From the NCBI GenBank assembly GCA_020630065.1, contig JAHDCC010000004.1, positions 35,219 to 99,218 on the forward strand: a stretch of 64,000 nt of DNA. Direction: 5' to 3'. The position numbers and the translations under genes are program-made. The DNA is from Acidimicrobiales bacterium (GTDB lineage Bacteria > Actinomycetota > Acidimicrobiia > Acidimicrobiales > SZUA-35). The notes beneath the pieces are model-generated. The model searched no databases, was not told the origin of the DNA, and saw nothing but the letters and a program-made list of their open reading frames with translations. Positions 48,474 through 57,814 of the stretch are shown here, in pieces (within the stretch, counting starts at the first letter, position 1; each line of letters opens with the position of its first letter).

Positions 48474-49922
48474 TTAGGAAGGTACTAGAAGGAAAACCAA
48501 CAGGAGCCAAATCGGTGCAGTGATTATGTACGAATCTAGTCGACGCAACGCTGGGGCCCAGGCCACGCCGCGGGGAAGTGATGCTGAAGCAAAAATTTGG
48601 CCAGCTAACGCACTTATCGCAGCGATCCCAGCGAACGCCACGACCGTCGTGACCGTGTAGGGGTCGGGGACGACCATAGCTAAAACGAAAGCCATGACAG
48701 ACAGAGAAATGAAACCGGCTATCGGTCCTTCGGCTGCGGTCCGTGAGCCAGAGCCAACCAGATAGTCGCCCGCTTCGTAGGCGCTGATCAGAAGCACCAA
48801 GCCTATCGCTGCAAGCGGTTCTGCTTGGGTTACTGCGACGATGCCGCCAGCCGCCAAACCTGCCGGTAGCGAACTCCGTGCCAAGACATCAAACAGCTCG
48901 CCGCTACTGCGATGGTGACCGTCACCGGCCATGATGTAAATCCCCAAAACTCCGCAAGCGATCAGAAGCCCGCCAACTAGCCCCAAAGCTCCGAAATACC
49001 CGCTGAAGGCGACCACTGCGCCAGCGGTTGCCGTCCACCACCTGGCTGGCGACGTCCCAAACCAGGCCTGCGCGGCCTGCATGGCGGCTACAGAGGCCAC
49101 TACCGATGTCACTAAAGCAGTCAAGATCGGGCTTATCAGAAGAGACGAGAACACGGCCACGAACCAAACCAACGCAAACGTCATCTTTGGACCGTCGGTG
49201 TGGTACGGAACCGCCAGTCGGGTGCGAGCCCAACGCTCCTCGCGGAGTTGGGCCTGTCTGCGACGTTTAGCCGCTTGGCGGCCTTTCCGGTCTGTTGGCT
49301 CTACCTCGTCAATCACCGCGTATGGGTCAGGAATTGAAGGCCCAGAAGGAGCGCGACGGGTAGGCGCAGGCGACGTAGGCGCAGCCGGGTTGGGAGATTC
49401 GAACCAGTCGTTAGATGGTGCGCCTGGAGGTGGCTGCTGAGGAGTGCCTAAAGGTGGAGCCGGTGGGCCAGCTGGACGTCTTGTTTTAGGTTGCTGGGGA
49501 GGGCCAGCCGTCGGCGGCGGGCTAGCTGGAACTGGGCTGGCCTGTTTCGGCTCAAAAACCGGTGGTGCTGGTCGTTTCCCAGGCTGACTTCCAGGTTTGG
49601 GAGCTTGTTGATCGAGTTTGTTCACCGGCTTACGATTGCCACGTGAAGTATCTGATCTCGGATCGCCCACAGGTGGCGGGGGCTTAGTCGGAGACGACAC
49701 TGCCTGGCTGGGTTGCTGTACCGGCGGTGCGGTCCTTACCGCTGAACCGGCTCGATTCGAACGTTCGGACCCTCCAAAGAAGTCATCTCCGCCTGCTGAG
49801 CCGGAATCTCGACTACCGAAAAAATCGCCGACACCCGGGTCGGTCGGTTCAGAAGCGAGTTGTTGGTCGTCTGGCTCTTCGTCACCGAAGAAGCCGCCGC
49901 CAAGTCGCTGGTCCTCAGGCAT
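48474..49922 (-). CDS. membrane protein: Pro-rich cytoplasmic tail plus CdsA-like membrane domain
   Basis: About 482 residues from the ATG at 49922. The first 230 are disordered and Pro/Gly-rich with short repeats of GGGFFGDEE / GDFFGS / DDFFGG, then a basic segment (KGRQAAKRRRQAQLREERWARTR) and seven to eight helices. The last helix group carries ALRRLDSYIITAPIWLLL, resembling the DR-x-DS signature of CDP-diacylglycerol synthase (CdsA), and YLVGSGSRTAAEGPIAG. Several catalytic CdsA residues are not evident, so I regard it as a diverged relative. Start overlaps nothing; MoaD-like gene ends 6 nt upstream. Confidence 0.62.
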   Translation of the reverse strand: MPEDQRLGGGFFGDEEPDDQQLASEPTDPGVGDFFGSRDSGSAGGDDFFGGSERSNRAGSAVRTAPPVQQPSQAVSSPTKPPPPVGDPRSDTSRGNRKPVNKLDQQAPKPGSQPGKRPAPPVFEPKQASPVPASPPPTAGPPQQPKTRRPAGPPAPPLGTPQQPPPGAPSNDWFESPNPAAPTSPAPTRRAPSGPSIPDPYAVIDEVEPTDRKGRQAAKRRRQAQLREERWARTRLAVPYHTDGPKMTFALVWFVAVFSSLLISPILTALVTSVVASVAAMQAAQAWFGTSPARWWTATAGAVVAFSGYFGALGLVGGLLIACGVLGIYIMAGDGHHRSSGELFDVLARSSLPAGLAAGGIVAVTQAEPLAAIGLVLLISAYEAGDYLVGSGSRTAAEGPIAGFISLSVMAFVLAMVVPDPYTVTTVVAFAGIAAISALAGQIFASASLPRGVAWAPALRRLDSYIITAPIWLLLVFLLVPS

Positions 49923-49927
49923 CGTCG

Positions 49928-50164
49928 TCACCCTCCTGATACTGGCGGAAGAATCGCCAGCTCGTCGGTATCTCGGAGCTTTGCTGCTGGCTGTGTCGGG
50001 GAACCGTTCAGCCAAACCTTACTACTGTTGACGACCGCTCCAAAATCATCCCCGTATTTTGAGCACACAACGTCGATGGCTTGAGCCACGGTTGTTGCCT
50101 CTACAGACACAGCAGATTCCCCTGCAGTTTCTCGGGCTTGGGCGAATAGTCGTACAGTGACCAC
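49928..50164 (-). CDS. MoaD/ThiS-like sulfur carrier
   Basis: A 78-residue ubiquitin-fold protein ending in the diagnostic Gly-Gly (ILPPVSGG), which becomes a thiocarboxylate. It starts MVTVRLFAQARETAGES, the MoaD pattern, and has VWLNGSPTQP. It would donate sulfur for molybdopterin or another cofactor; a molybdopterin enzyme is present at 21-23 kb. No moaE is nearby. Confidence 0.85.
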   Translation of the reverse strand: MVTVRLFAQARETAGESAVSVEATTVAQAIDVVCSKYGDDFGAVVNSSKVWLNGSPTQPAAKLRDTDELAILPPVSGG

Positions 50165-50277
50165 AAGGTAGTCTGCCCGGTTTTTTGTCGTTCTGTGCGC
50201 CTAATCTGTCATTCGCGTCTCAACTTTTGGATGGCGGTATTCCAACAACCGTCACAATTCCGCAGTAACGTCATGGG

Positions 50278-50901
50278 ATGACGTCCAACCAGATAACCAG
50301 GCTGTTGCTGGTCCGACATGGCCAGTCCGAATGGAATGCAGCCGGCCGATGGCAGGGGCAAGCGAACTCCCCATTATCCGATTTGGGGCGTAAACAAGCG
50401 TTTGCTGCTGCAGAAAACATCGGTTCAGTAGATGTAATTGTGTCATCGCCTCAAGATCGGGCCTTCGACAGTGCCCAAATTATTTCCGAACGGATTGGGG
50501 TCGGACCGGTCCAAGTTGTCGAAGGTATTAGGGAGCGGTCAGCCGGTGTCTGGTCTGGTCTCACTCACGCAGAGATAGAAGACAAGTGGCCGGGCTGGAT
50601 CGAAGAAAATCGTCGTCCAGACGGTTTCGAGTCGGACGAATCGCTAGAAAAACGAGTCTTTGACGCGTTGGACACGCTGGTTGAACAATGGGCGGGTGCT
50701 GAAATCCTGGCTGTGTGTCACGGGGGTGTCATCAACCTGGTCAAGGCCGTTCTTGGTTCAGGCTCTGTCGTGTCTGGTCGAACCGGGAACCTCGCAGGCG
50801 TAGTGGTCTCCCACACCGTTTCGGGCTTCCAGGTCGGCGACCGGTTAGATCTTCTGCCTGGCGATATTGCGACGGGTGGCTCATCCGGACACGTGGTATG
50901 A
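50278..50901 (+). CDS. histidine phosphatase family protein
   Basis: A 207-residue enzyme of the phosphoglycerate-mutase superfamily. The catalytic His is in LLLVRHGQSEWNAAGRWQG; the second His is in LAVCHGGVIN; Arg is in SSPQDRAFDSA and Glu in IRERSAGVWSG. Such proteins dephosphorylate small metabolites. Its stop overlaps the next start (ATGA). Confidence 0.87.
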   Translation: MTSNQITRLLLVRHGQSEWNAAGRWQGQANSPLSDLGRKQAFAAAENIGSVDVIVSSPQDRAFDSAQIISERIGVGPVQVVEGIRERSAGVWSGLTHAEIEDKWPGWIEENRRPDGFESDESLEKRVFDALDTLVEQWAGAEILAVCHGGVINLVKAVLGSGSVVSGRTGNLAGVVVSHTVSGFQVGDRLDLLPGDIATGGSSGHVV

Positions 50902-51428
50902 CAACGGATCAGCTGCATTTCCTTGCCACCGACGACGGAAACTCAGATGGCCTGCCTCCATTGGAGGTCAACGTAATCCGAAGTAGTCGTCGCACGAAAA
51001 CCGCTCAAGCCAAATTGTTGGGTCACCGTATTGAACTGCGGATCCCGTCAGGCTGCTCTCAAGATGAAGAATCTGAGCTTATAAAGCACTTCACTGACAA
51101 GTTCGATCGGTCGCGTAAAGCAAATGTGACCGATATCTCTGAAAGGGCCAATCGGTTAGCGGAAGAATACAACCTACCGAAACCGAAAACGATCAGATGG
51201 GTCTCGAACCAGAAAAATCGTTGGGGTTCTTGCACCCCCGCAGACGGGTCGATACGGCTTTCCGATCGTCTGGTCGGTTTCCCAAGTTGGGTAATCGACT
51301 ACGTAATTGTGCACGAACTCGCTCATCTAGTAGAACCGAGCCATAATGCCCGGTTCTGGAATCTGGTGGCCGCCTACCCTCGCACTGAACGGGCTAGAGG
51401 ATTCCTGCTGGCTAAAGGCTGGGAATAG
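50898..51428 (+). CDS. YgjP-type metal-dependent hydrolase
   Basis: A 176-residue protein with a zincin motif: RWGSCTPADGSIRLSDRLV then VIVHELAHLVEPSHNARFW, the standard YgjP/DUF45 sequence with HELAH. The ATG at 50898 overlaps the phosphatase stop (ATGA); the longer open frame upstream is the phosphatase shadow. It might be a protease or M48-like hydrolase; substrate unknown. Confidence 0.87.
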   Translation: MTTDQLHFLATDDGNSDGLPPLEVNVIRSSRRTKTAQAKLLGHRIELRIPSGCSQDEESELIKHFTDKFDRSRKANVTDISERANRLAEEYNLPKPKTIRWVSNQKNRWGSCTPADGSIRLSDRLVGFPSWVIDYVIVHELAHLVEPSHNARFWNLVAAYPRTERARGFLLAKGWE

Positions 51429-51558
51429 CGGCGTCACTCGGCCGAAATGGAATAGATACGAAGGCCGATTGTTTCAGATATCAAGATATGTCGTGTTTGA
51501 TTCGTCACCAAACCGATTGATCGGAGACACTGATAGTCGACGTAGAATAGAAAGTCTG

Positions 51559-51578
51559 GGCGCCGACACTTCGGTGCC
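51559..51578 (+). promoter_or_regulatory. leader hairpin upstream of hemA
   Basis: An 8-bp stem (GGCGCCGA / TCGGTGCC with one G-U pair) and CACT loop, 20 nt before the hemA ATG, within its likely 5' UTR. A -10-like TAGAAT lies at 51543-51548. No riboswitch-type structure was seen. Confidence 0.35.
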
Positions 51579-51597
51579 ATGAGATTCCGAGTTTGTA

Positions 51598-52854
51598 ATG
51601 ACCCTGATTGTTGTTGGCCTAAATCATCGCAGCGCCCCGGCGGGTGTTCTCGAAAAACTGACGTTCAGCTCAGAAATCGTGCCAAAGGTGCTTGCTGAGG
51701 TTTCGAACTCTGCGGTTGTAGCCGAAACGGTAGTCATCTCGACCTGTAATCGGACCGAGGTTTATGTACAGGCCGAACGGTTTCACGACGCTTTTCGCGA
51801 TGTTCGGGAATCATTAGCGACGCTCGCTTGTATCCCGAGCGAAGATTTTGTCGACCACCTCTACGTTCACTATGACGACGAAGCCGTCCAGCATTTGTTT
51901 AATGTTTCCGCCGGTCTAGATTCGGCTGTTCTGGGTGAGCACGAAATTCTTGGTCAGATTCGTCGGGCGTGGGATCAGGCCCGAACCGAAGATTCGACCG
52001 GAGCGTTACTAAACCTTCTCTTTCAACGTGCTATCGAAGCAGGCAAACGTGTTAGGAGCGAAACCGCTATCGGCGAAGCGACCGCGTCGCTTTCGCACGC
52101 TGCGGTTTCATTGATTCAAGACAAAGTCGACGAACTTTCCACCAAAAACGTTTTGTTGGTCGGCGCCGGTGATTTAGGTTCCGGTGTTGCCGCTGCTGTC
52201 GCCCGCACCGGGGTTAAACAGCTTCAGGTCGCCAACCGGACTCAAGCCAAAGCAGAGCAGGCGGCCGCCGAACTTGGTGCCGCCGTCGTCGACTTTGACC
52301 ATCTGGCCGACGGGCTAGCTCACGCCGATGTGATTATCTCAGCAACCGGTGCCGACCATCATGTTATTTCGGTCGACGACATCCGCACCGCTTGCACCGA
52401 CGACCGTTCGCTGCTCGTCATCGACATAGCGGTTCCGAGAGACGTTGACCCTCAAGTCGATCAACTTGACAACGTCGAGACCGTGGTTCTGACCGACCTT
52501 CAAGCGTTCGCTAACCGAGGCATCGCTCAGCGTCGACTTCAGCTCGATGACGCTCGTCTAATAATTTCCGAAGAGCTGGAACGACATCGGACCGCTAAAT
52601 CGGCCCGGATGGTTGCGCCGCTGATCGGTTCATTACATAGCGAGATGGAAGCCATTCGGACCGCCGAGATCGAACGCCACCTCTGCTCGAATCAAGATAT
52701 GACTGCTGAACAGCGAGAAGCAGTCGAACTGTTAACCAAATCGGTCTTGGCGAAAGTTCTTCACAAACCGACAACCGAGTTAAAAGATGCTGCTGGAACG
52801 CTTAAGGGCGAACGGTTAGCTGACTCGGTTCGGGTATTGTTTGATCTATCGTGA
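51598..52854 (+). CDS. hemA: glutamyl-tRNA reductase
   Basis: A 418-residue enzyme converting Glu-tRNA to glutamate-1-semialdehyde, the entry to tetrapyrroles. The catalytic Cys is in VVISTCNRTEVYVQAE (Cys50), LGEHEILGQIRRAWDQA is conserved, and the NADPH site is LVGAGDLGSGVA. Start is the ATG at 51598. It leads hemACDB, with 4-nt overlap to hemC. Confidence 0.96.
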   Translation: MTLIVVGLNHRSAPAGVLEKLTFSSEIVPKVLAEVSNSAVVAETVVISTCNRTEVYVQAERFHDAFRDVRESLATLACIPSEDFVDHLYVHYDDEAVQHLFNVSAGLDSAVLGEHEILGQIRRAWDQARTEDSTGALLNLLFQRAIEAGKRVRSETAIGEATASLSHAAVSLIQDKVDELSTKNVLLVGAGDLGSGVAAAVARTGVKQLQVANRTQAKAEQAAAELGAAVVDFDHLADGLAHADVIISATGADHHVISVDDIRTACTDDRSLLVIDIAVPRDVDPQVDQLDNVETVVLTDLQAFANRGIAQRRLQLDDARLIISEELERHRTAKSARMVAPLIGSLHSEMEAIRTAEIERHLCSNQDMTAEQREAVELLTKSVLAKVLHKPTTELKDAAGTLKGERLADSVRVLFDLS

Positions 52855-53750
52855 CCGCCGTCAACCATCTTCGAATCGCCACCCGCAAAAGCCCTCTGGC
52901 CCTATGGCAAGCCCACCACGTCGCCGACAAGCTACGAAACGTCTACCCCAATTTTACGTTCGAGATGGTGTCGATGGACACCGAAGCCGATCAGGATCTT
53001 TCGATCGCGATCAGCCAGCTCGGGGGCAAAGGGGCGTTCTGTAAAGAGATCCAACAACTTGTCTTAACTGGCAGGGCTGACCTGGCGGTTCATTCGGCTA
53101 AGGACCTCCCGTCGGTCGAAGTTGAAGGTTTGACTATCGCCGGGTTCTGTTCCCGTGACGAGGTGCGCGATGTTTTGGTAGGGACGCCGTTGGACCGCAT
53201 TCCTCAAGGAGGAATTGTCGCAACCGGCTCAAACCGTCGCCGGGCGTTACTGGCCGACGTCAGGCCAGATCTCCAATTCGCTGAGCTTCGAGGAAATATC
53301 GACACTCGTTTGTCGAAGGCCGACCAGTTTGACGCCATCGTGATGGCGGCCACCGCGCTGCAACGAATGGGCAAATCCGAACAGGTTGACTTCTTAGCGC
53401 CAGAAACTTTTGTTCCCCAGGTCGGCCAAGGGGCGTTGGCGTTGGAATGTCGTTCAGTCGATGAAGGTATCGTCGACCTGCTCGTTGAGATCTGTGACCC
53501 GGTGACAACCAAAACGGTTCGAGCAGAACGGGCGTTTCTGGCTGAGCTTGGCGGCGACTGTGACCTTCCGGCTGGTGCGTACGCCCAAATGGTTGGCCGT
53601 CGCCAAATGACTATCACCGGCGTGTTAGCGTCGTCGGCGACAACGAACACTTCCCGTCCCCCGTTGTTCCGTGACACGGTCGAAGGTTCGAACATCGACA
53701 TCGGGCGAGAACTTGCCCAACGACTACGGGCCAAGGTCGAGGCCGCCTAA
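52851..53750 (+). CDS. hemC: hydroxymethylbilane synthase
   Basis: A 299-residue porphobilinogen deaminase polymerising four porphobilinogens. Conserved are LRIATRKSPLALWQ, DLAVHSAKDLP, ATGSNRRRALL, GQGALALECR and the dipyrromethane-carrying Cys in GGDCDLPAGAYAQ. GTG start. It overlaps hemA by 4 nt and is followed by hemD after 3 nt. Confidence 0.96.
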   Translation: MTAVNHLRIATRKSPLALWQAHHVADKLRNVYPNFTFEMVSMDTEADQDLSIAISQLGGKGAFCKEIQQLVLTGRADLAVHSAKDLPSVEVEGLTIAGFCSRDEVRDVLVGTPLDRIPQGGIVATGSNRRRALLADVRPDLQFAELRGNIDTRLSKADQFDAIVMAATALQRMGKSEQVDFLAPETFVPQVGQGALALECRSVDEGIVDLLVEICDPVTTKTVRAERAFLAELGGDCDLPAGAYAQMVGRRQMTITGVLASSATTNTSRPPLFRDTVEGSNIDIGRELAQRLRAKVEAA

Positions 53751-53753
53751 CAT

Positions 53754-54557
53754 ATGGCGCCTAACGCAACGTCGTCTAGCTCTATGCCGTTTAGCCAAGG
53801 GCAGCCTCTAGTTGGACAGAACGTGATTATCTGCCGGGCGGCCGCAGACGCGGCACCGATGATTTCCAGATTGACCGGCCTCGGCGCAAACGTGATATCG
53901 GTTCCCCTAATCGAACCGATAGCTCCCCCCGATGGCGGTGAAGCCATCAGAACTTCTGTTCTAGAGTTCGCGAACTACGACTGGATGGTGACAACGTCAG
54001 CCAACGGATCTCGATCCATTCTGGAGGCCATGCAAAACGCTGGAGTTGAGTCGACACCGAAACTCGCCTGTGTCGGTAGTGTCACGGCCAAGGTATTTGC
54101 CGATGCCGGGTTCGTAGTGTCGCTTCAAGCGTCGGTCAGTAGTGCCGCCGGTCTGGTCGCCCAATTCCCGGACGCACCGACTGACGGCCAGAAGCGTCGG
54201 GTGCTGGCGCCGCTGGCATGTCTCGCCTCTGACCAGCTAGAAACCGGGCTTAGGGCTAAAGGCTACGACGTTGACCGGGTCGACGCCTACGATACTGCTC
54301 CGACTGTGGTTGACCGCAACAAACGTGACGACATTTCTGCGGCGACGTCAATCCTGTTCACTTCGTCGTCAACGGTTGACCGGTTCGTCACTATCGTCGG
54401 CAGCGGCCAAGTTCCCCCCATCGCCATCAGCATCGGGCCTAAAACGACCGAAACTATGATTCGTCGCAACATCAGACCTACGATCGAAGCTACAAATCAC
54501 AATCAAGAAGGCGTGATTGAGGCGTTGTGCCATGTGGTCTCTACGATGGATAGGTGA
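53754..54557 (+). CDS. hemD: uroporphyrinogen-III synthase
   Basis: A 267-residue enzyme that closes the ring with D inversion. It shows the divergent HemD pattern: VIICRAAADAAPMISRLTGLGANVISVPLIEP, DWMVTTSANGSRSIL, ACVGSVTAKVF, and SILFTSSSTVDRFVTI. There is no fused methyltransferase domain. It is positioned between hemC and hemB, with a 4-nt overlap to hemB. Confidence 0.93.
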   Translation: MAPNATSSSSMPFSQGQPLVGQNVIICRAAADAAPMISRLTGLGANVISVPLIEPIAPPDGGEAIRTSVLEFANYDWMVTTSANGSRSILEAMQNAGVESTPKLACVGSVTAKVFADAGFVVSLQASVSSAAGLVAQFPDAPTDGQKRRVLAPLACLASDQLETGLRAKGYDVDRVDAYDTAPTVVDRNKRDDISAATSILFTSSSTVDRFVTIVGSGQVPPIAISIGPKTTETMIRRNIRPTIEATNHNQEGVIEALCHVVSTMDR

Positions 54558-55531
54558 CCTTTCCTCAACGCCGAATGCGCCGTCTGCGCACAACCGCCGC
54601 CATGCGTCGTCTCGTGTCCGACACGACGTTGCTGCCAACCGACTTGGTGGCCCCACTGTTCGTTCGTGAAGGCCTTTCCGAACCGAAACCTGTATTGTCT
54701 ATGCCTGGAGTGATGCAGCACAGTCGATCGTCGCTGCTGGCTGAAGTGAAATCGCTGGTCGATCTCGGCATCAGCGGGATCATGCTGTTCGGAATCCCCG
54801 AAACGAAAGACGCCACCGGATCCCAGGCCTATGATCGAGATGGTGTCACTCAGGTGGCGCTGCGAGAAATTCGTGAAGCTTTTGGTGACGAACTGGTCGT
54901 GATGTCCGATCTGTGTGTCGACGAGTTCACCGATCACGGTCACTGCGGCATCATCAACGATGAAGGTCATGTCGACAACGACGCCACGTTAGACCTCTAC
55001 GCTGAGGTTGCTATTGCTCAAGCCGAGGCTGGCGCCCACGTCGTCGCTCCATCCGGGATGATGGACGGTCAAGTATTCGCGATCCGAGAAGCCCTCGACG
55101 AAGCGCAATTTCCTGACACCTCGATTTTGGCGTACTCGGCCAAGTATGCGAGTGGTTTCTATGGCCCGTTTCGTGACGCTGTCGAAGTGGAGATAGCGGG
55201 CGGCGGCGACCGCAAACAGTATCAACAGGACTGGCGTAACAGTCGAGACGGGTTAGAAGAGATTCGTCTCGACCTGTCCGAAGGCGCAGACATGGTGATG
55301 GTCAAACCGGCCATGGCCTATTTGGACGTTTTGATTCAAGCTCGAGCCGAAGTGGATGTTCCGTTGGCCGCCTATCACGTCAGCGGTGAATATTCGATGA
55401 TCAAAGCCGCAGCCTCAAACGGCTGGATTGACGGCGACGCAGTAGCCCTCGAGTCGTTGACCGCCATTAAACGGGCGGGCGCCGATTTCATTCTCACCTA
55501 TTTCGCCCGTGAGGTAGCGGAGCAGTTTTAG
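54554..55531 (+). CDS. hemB: delta-aminolevulinic acid dehydratase
   Basis: A 325-residue porphobilinogen synthase. Seen are DLVAPLFVREG, VMSDLCVDEFTDHGHCG (metal site), the active-site Lys in YSAKYASGFYGPFRDA and in VKPAMAYLD, and AYHVSGEYSMIKAAA. GTG start overlapping hemD (GTGA). The end overlaps the convergent tesB end by 4 nt. Confidence 0.96.
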   Translation: MTFPQRRMRRLRTTAAMRRLVSDTTLLPTDLVAPLFVREGLSEPKPVLSMPGVMQHSRSSLLAEVKSLVDLGISGIMLFGIPETKDATGSQAYDRDGVTQVALREIREAFGDELVVMSDLCVDEFTDHGHCGIINDEGHVDNDATLDLYAEVAIAQAEAGAHVVAPSGMMDGQVFAIREALDEAQFPDTSILAYSAKYASGFYGPFRDAVEVEIAGGGDRKQYQQDWRNSRDGLEEIRLDLSEGADMVMVKPAMAYLDVLIQARAEVDVPLAAYHVSGEYSMIKAAASNGWIDGDAVALESLTAIKRAGADFILTYFAREVAEQF

Positions 55532-56397
55532 TCGCCGCTTGGGTTCGGTCGACGTTTACGCACTACACCTTCTTGCATCGTGGATGCTACAAGAACCCCG
55601 GAGGAGTCGTAGATGGCGCCTCGTCCCAGACCCCGACCGTTAGATAACGACACCGGTTCGGACTGTAAGAACAGCCAGTCATCGATACGTAGGGGTCGGT
55701 GGAACCAAATAGCGTGACAGACCGTGGCAAGCATCGTCTCGGTCACCTTGTACCGGTATCCGACTGGTCGGAGGGTCGAAACGAGCAGGCGAAGGTCGGA
55801 GACAAACGCCAGCATCGATTGGTGAATGCCGTCCGTTTCTGGCAAAGGCCCAGAAGTTTTTAACCAAAATCGGTCGGGGAGGTCCAGGTCGTCGGTTTCA
55901 GGATCGGGGATCTTGATGTGGAATGGTAGATCTTGCAGAATTTTGCTGCGATCGGTTCTGGTCCGATAGGTTGCGATTCCTTCATGTTCGAGATCAATTG
56001 ACAACAACCCGGATTCAGGTGGTGTCACGTCGCAATGGTTGTAGTAGTCGAACCCGCCCTCCTCGTTGGACTGCAACGAACAAAGCAGACTGAAGATGGG
56101 TTTGCCGTCTTGGATAGCGGTGACTGATCGGGCCGAATACGATCGACCGTCGCGAGTGTTTTCTACCTGGTAGATGATGGGTTTGGTGAAGTCGCCGGGT
56201 CGGAGAAAATAGGAATGGACAGAATGGATAGCCCGTCCCGGGCAGGTTCGTTGGGCGGCGCTGACTGCTTGGCCGAGAACTTGGCCGCCGAACACCCGGC
56301 CTGTCCCTAAGTCGCGGCTATCGCCACGAAAAATATGTTGCTCAAGTTGTTCGAGTTCAAGCAGTCCGACAAGATCGTTGAGTTGAGGCGAGGTCAC
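55528..56397 (-). CDS. tesB: acyl-CoA thioesterase II
   Basis: A 289-residue double-hotdog thioesterase. Conserved blocks are RVFGGQVLGQAVSAAQRTCP, VHSVHSYFLRPGD, YQVENTRDGRSYSARSVTA, and the C-terminal LATVCHAIWFHRPLRIDDWLF with the catalytic Asp, and GRGLGRGAIYDSSG. GTG start. Hydrolyses medium/long acyl-CoA. Confidence 0.92.
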   Translation of the reverse strand: MTSPQLNDLVGLLELEQLEQHIFRGDSRDLGTGRVFGGQVLGQAVSAAQRTCPGRAIHSVHSYFLRPGDFTKPIIYQVENTRDGRSYSARSVTAIQDGKPIFSLLCSLQSNEEGGFDYYNHCDVTPPESGLLSIDLEHEGIATYRTRTDRSKILQDLPFHIKIPDPETDDLDLPDRFWLKTSGPLPETDGIHQSMLAFVSDLRLLVSTLRPVGYRYKVTETMLATVCHAIWFHRPLRIDDWLFLQSEPVSLSNGRGLGRGAIYDSSGVLVASTMQEGVVRKRRPNPSGD

Positions 56398-56428
56398 TCT
56401 TCGACACTAACGGAATTTCCGGCAGGAT

Positions 56429-57157
56429 CTAGCTTATTTCGATCGTGATGCCCTCGATATAGAGGCCTTGAGTTGGCGAATCTCCCTGAGGTCCTGAGGT
56501 TGGGATTTGCGCTATCTGATCCAGCACTTCTTGGCCTGCGGTCAGTTGACCAAATTTCGAATACAAAATTTGAGGGTTGTTTGGATTTACCAGATTTTCG
56601 GAGTTGTCGACGAGGTTGATAAAGATCTGGCTTCCGTTGGTATCTGGTCCAGAGTTGGCCATCACGACCGCTCCCTGGCTGTATTCGGCAGCTGAGTCGG
56701 GCAGCTCGTCGGCGAACTGGTAGCCGGGGCCCCCGCTGCCTGAAGCGGTAGGGTCACCGATCTGAAGGACAAAGTTCGGGACCAGCCGGTGAGAAACTAC
56801 ACCATCGTAGAAGCCTTCACGGGCAAGAAACACAAAGTTGTTGACCGTGTTCGGAGCTTTTGCGGGGTCGAGCGTCAGTACTAAATCTCCGCATGAGGTG
56901 GTTATCGTCGCGGTAACTGTTTGATCGGGATTGATTTCTTGGTCTGCGGCTTCTTCGTACTGTTTGGATGATGGAGGCTCGGGGAGCGTCCCGCCGCAAG
57001 CTACAGGAAGCTCGGTAATAGCCTCGTATTGCGGGGTGAGAGATGACGCTTCGGTGGTGTCGGGTTCGTCTGTTGTTGGCGCTGATTCGGAGTCGCTTGA
57101 GCAGCTGGCGGCGAAAAGGAGACATGTGGTTACTGCAGCTAGGAGTCGGATGCTCAT
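56429..57157 (-). CDS. peptidyl-prolyl cis-trans isomerase (cyclophilin) lipoprotein
   Basis: A 242-residue secreted cyclophilin. A lipobox (LLFAASC) tethers it to the membrane; an acidic linker follows. The cyclophilin core starts TVTATITTSCGDLVLTL and has TVNNFVFLAREGFYDG, VSHRLVPNFVLQIGDP and GAVVMANSGPDTNGSQIFINL. Some catalytic positions differ from PpiA (VSHRLVPNF for FHRxxxxF). It helps fold exported proteins. Confidence 0.9.
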   Translation of the reverse strand: MSIRLLAAVTTCLLFAASCSSDSESAPTTDEPDTTEASSLTPQYEAITELPVACGGTLPEPPSSKQYEEAADQEINPDQTVTATITTSCGDLVLTLDPAKAPNTVNNFVFLAREGFYDGVVSHRLVPNFVLQIGDPTASGSGGPGYQFADELPDSAAEYSQGAVVMANSGPDTNGSQIFINLVDNSENLVNPNNPQILYSKFGQLTAGQEVLDQIAQIPTSGPQGDSPTQGLYIEGITIEIS

Positions 57158-57230
57158 TGTTACCTCGGTGTGGATGCGTCTGTACCGCAGGTAACCTACC
57201 GCAGCGCGAAGGTTCCTTCCCTGTCATTCA

Positions 57231-57701
57231 TCAGAATGTATGATTGGAGGTCGCTGGCACTTGGAGTGTCATCACCAGGTGTGGGATACCTTCTTCGTCG
57301 AATGGTTCGCCTTCGGTTGTGTATCCCAGATTTTCGTAGAACGGGACGACATCCACTTGGGCGTGGAGTTTCATTGTTCTGGTTCGGAAACGGGCGGCGA
57401 TGTTGAGTGCCTCTTTCATTAGTTCACTGCCGACGCCCGAAGAGCGCCAGTCTTTCAGCACTGCGACTCGTTCAACTTTTGCTATGTCGCCATCGTTGAG
57501 GAACCTGATTCGGAGGGTGCCGATAGCGTCGCCGTGTACTGTGGCGAGCAGATGCATGGCGTATTCGTCTAGCCCATCGATTTCGGCGTCTTCGTCGACG
57601 TTCTGCTCTGCGACAAAGACGCGGCGTCGGACCTCGAAGGCTTGTTCGATGTCCGCGTCGTTAGATATTTGGGCGATTTCTAGCGGCAGGTATTCGTTCA
57701 T
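57231..57701 (-). CDS. GNAT-family acetyltransferase
   Basis: A 156-residue protein of the GNAT fold in the ElaA/YjcF-like group. Motif A (acetyl-CoA loop) is VERVAVLKDWRSSGVGSELM; ahead is HLLATVHGDAIGTLRIRF; and later FYENLGYTTEGEPFDEEGIPH. ATG start at 57701; divergent from the PH-domain genes. Substrate unknown. Confidence 0.87.
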   Translation of the reverse strand: MNEYLPLEIAQISNDADIEQAFEVRRRVFVAEQNVDEDAEIDGLDEYAMHLLATVHGDAIGTLRIRFLNDGDIAKVERVAVLKDWRSSGVGSELMKEALNIAARFRTRTMKLHAQVDVVPFYENLGYTTEGEPFDEEGIPHLVMTLQVPATSNHTF

Positions 57702-57814
57702 TGCAGGCCAACTTTATCCTCAAGCTTCGGCCAGGTATTGGATCGTTCGGTAATTCATCACTGCGCGTATGACGGTAGAATTAGATAAGCGGAAGTTAGT
57801 GTGAAGGAAGGTCT

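Noticed and set aside
51429..51597. Rex operator upstream of hemA
   Set aside because: rex and hemACD are linked in several actinobacteria, but no TTGTGAA/TTCACAA-type palindrome is present here.
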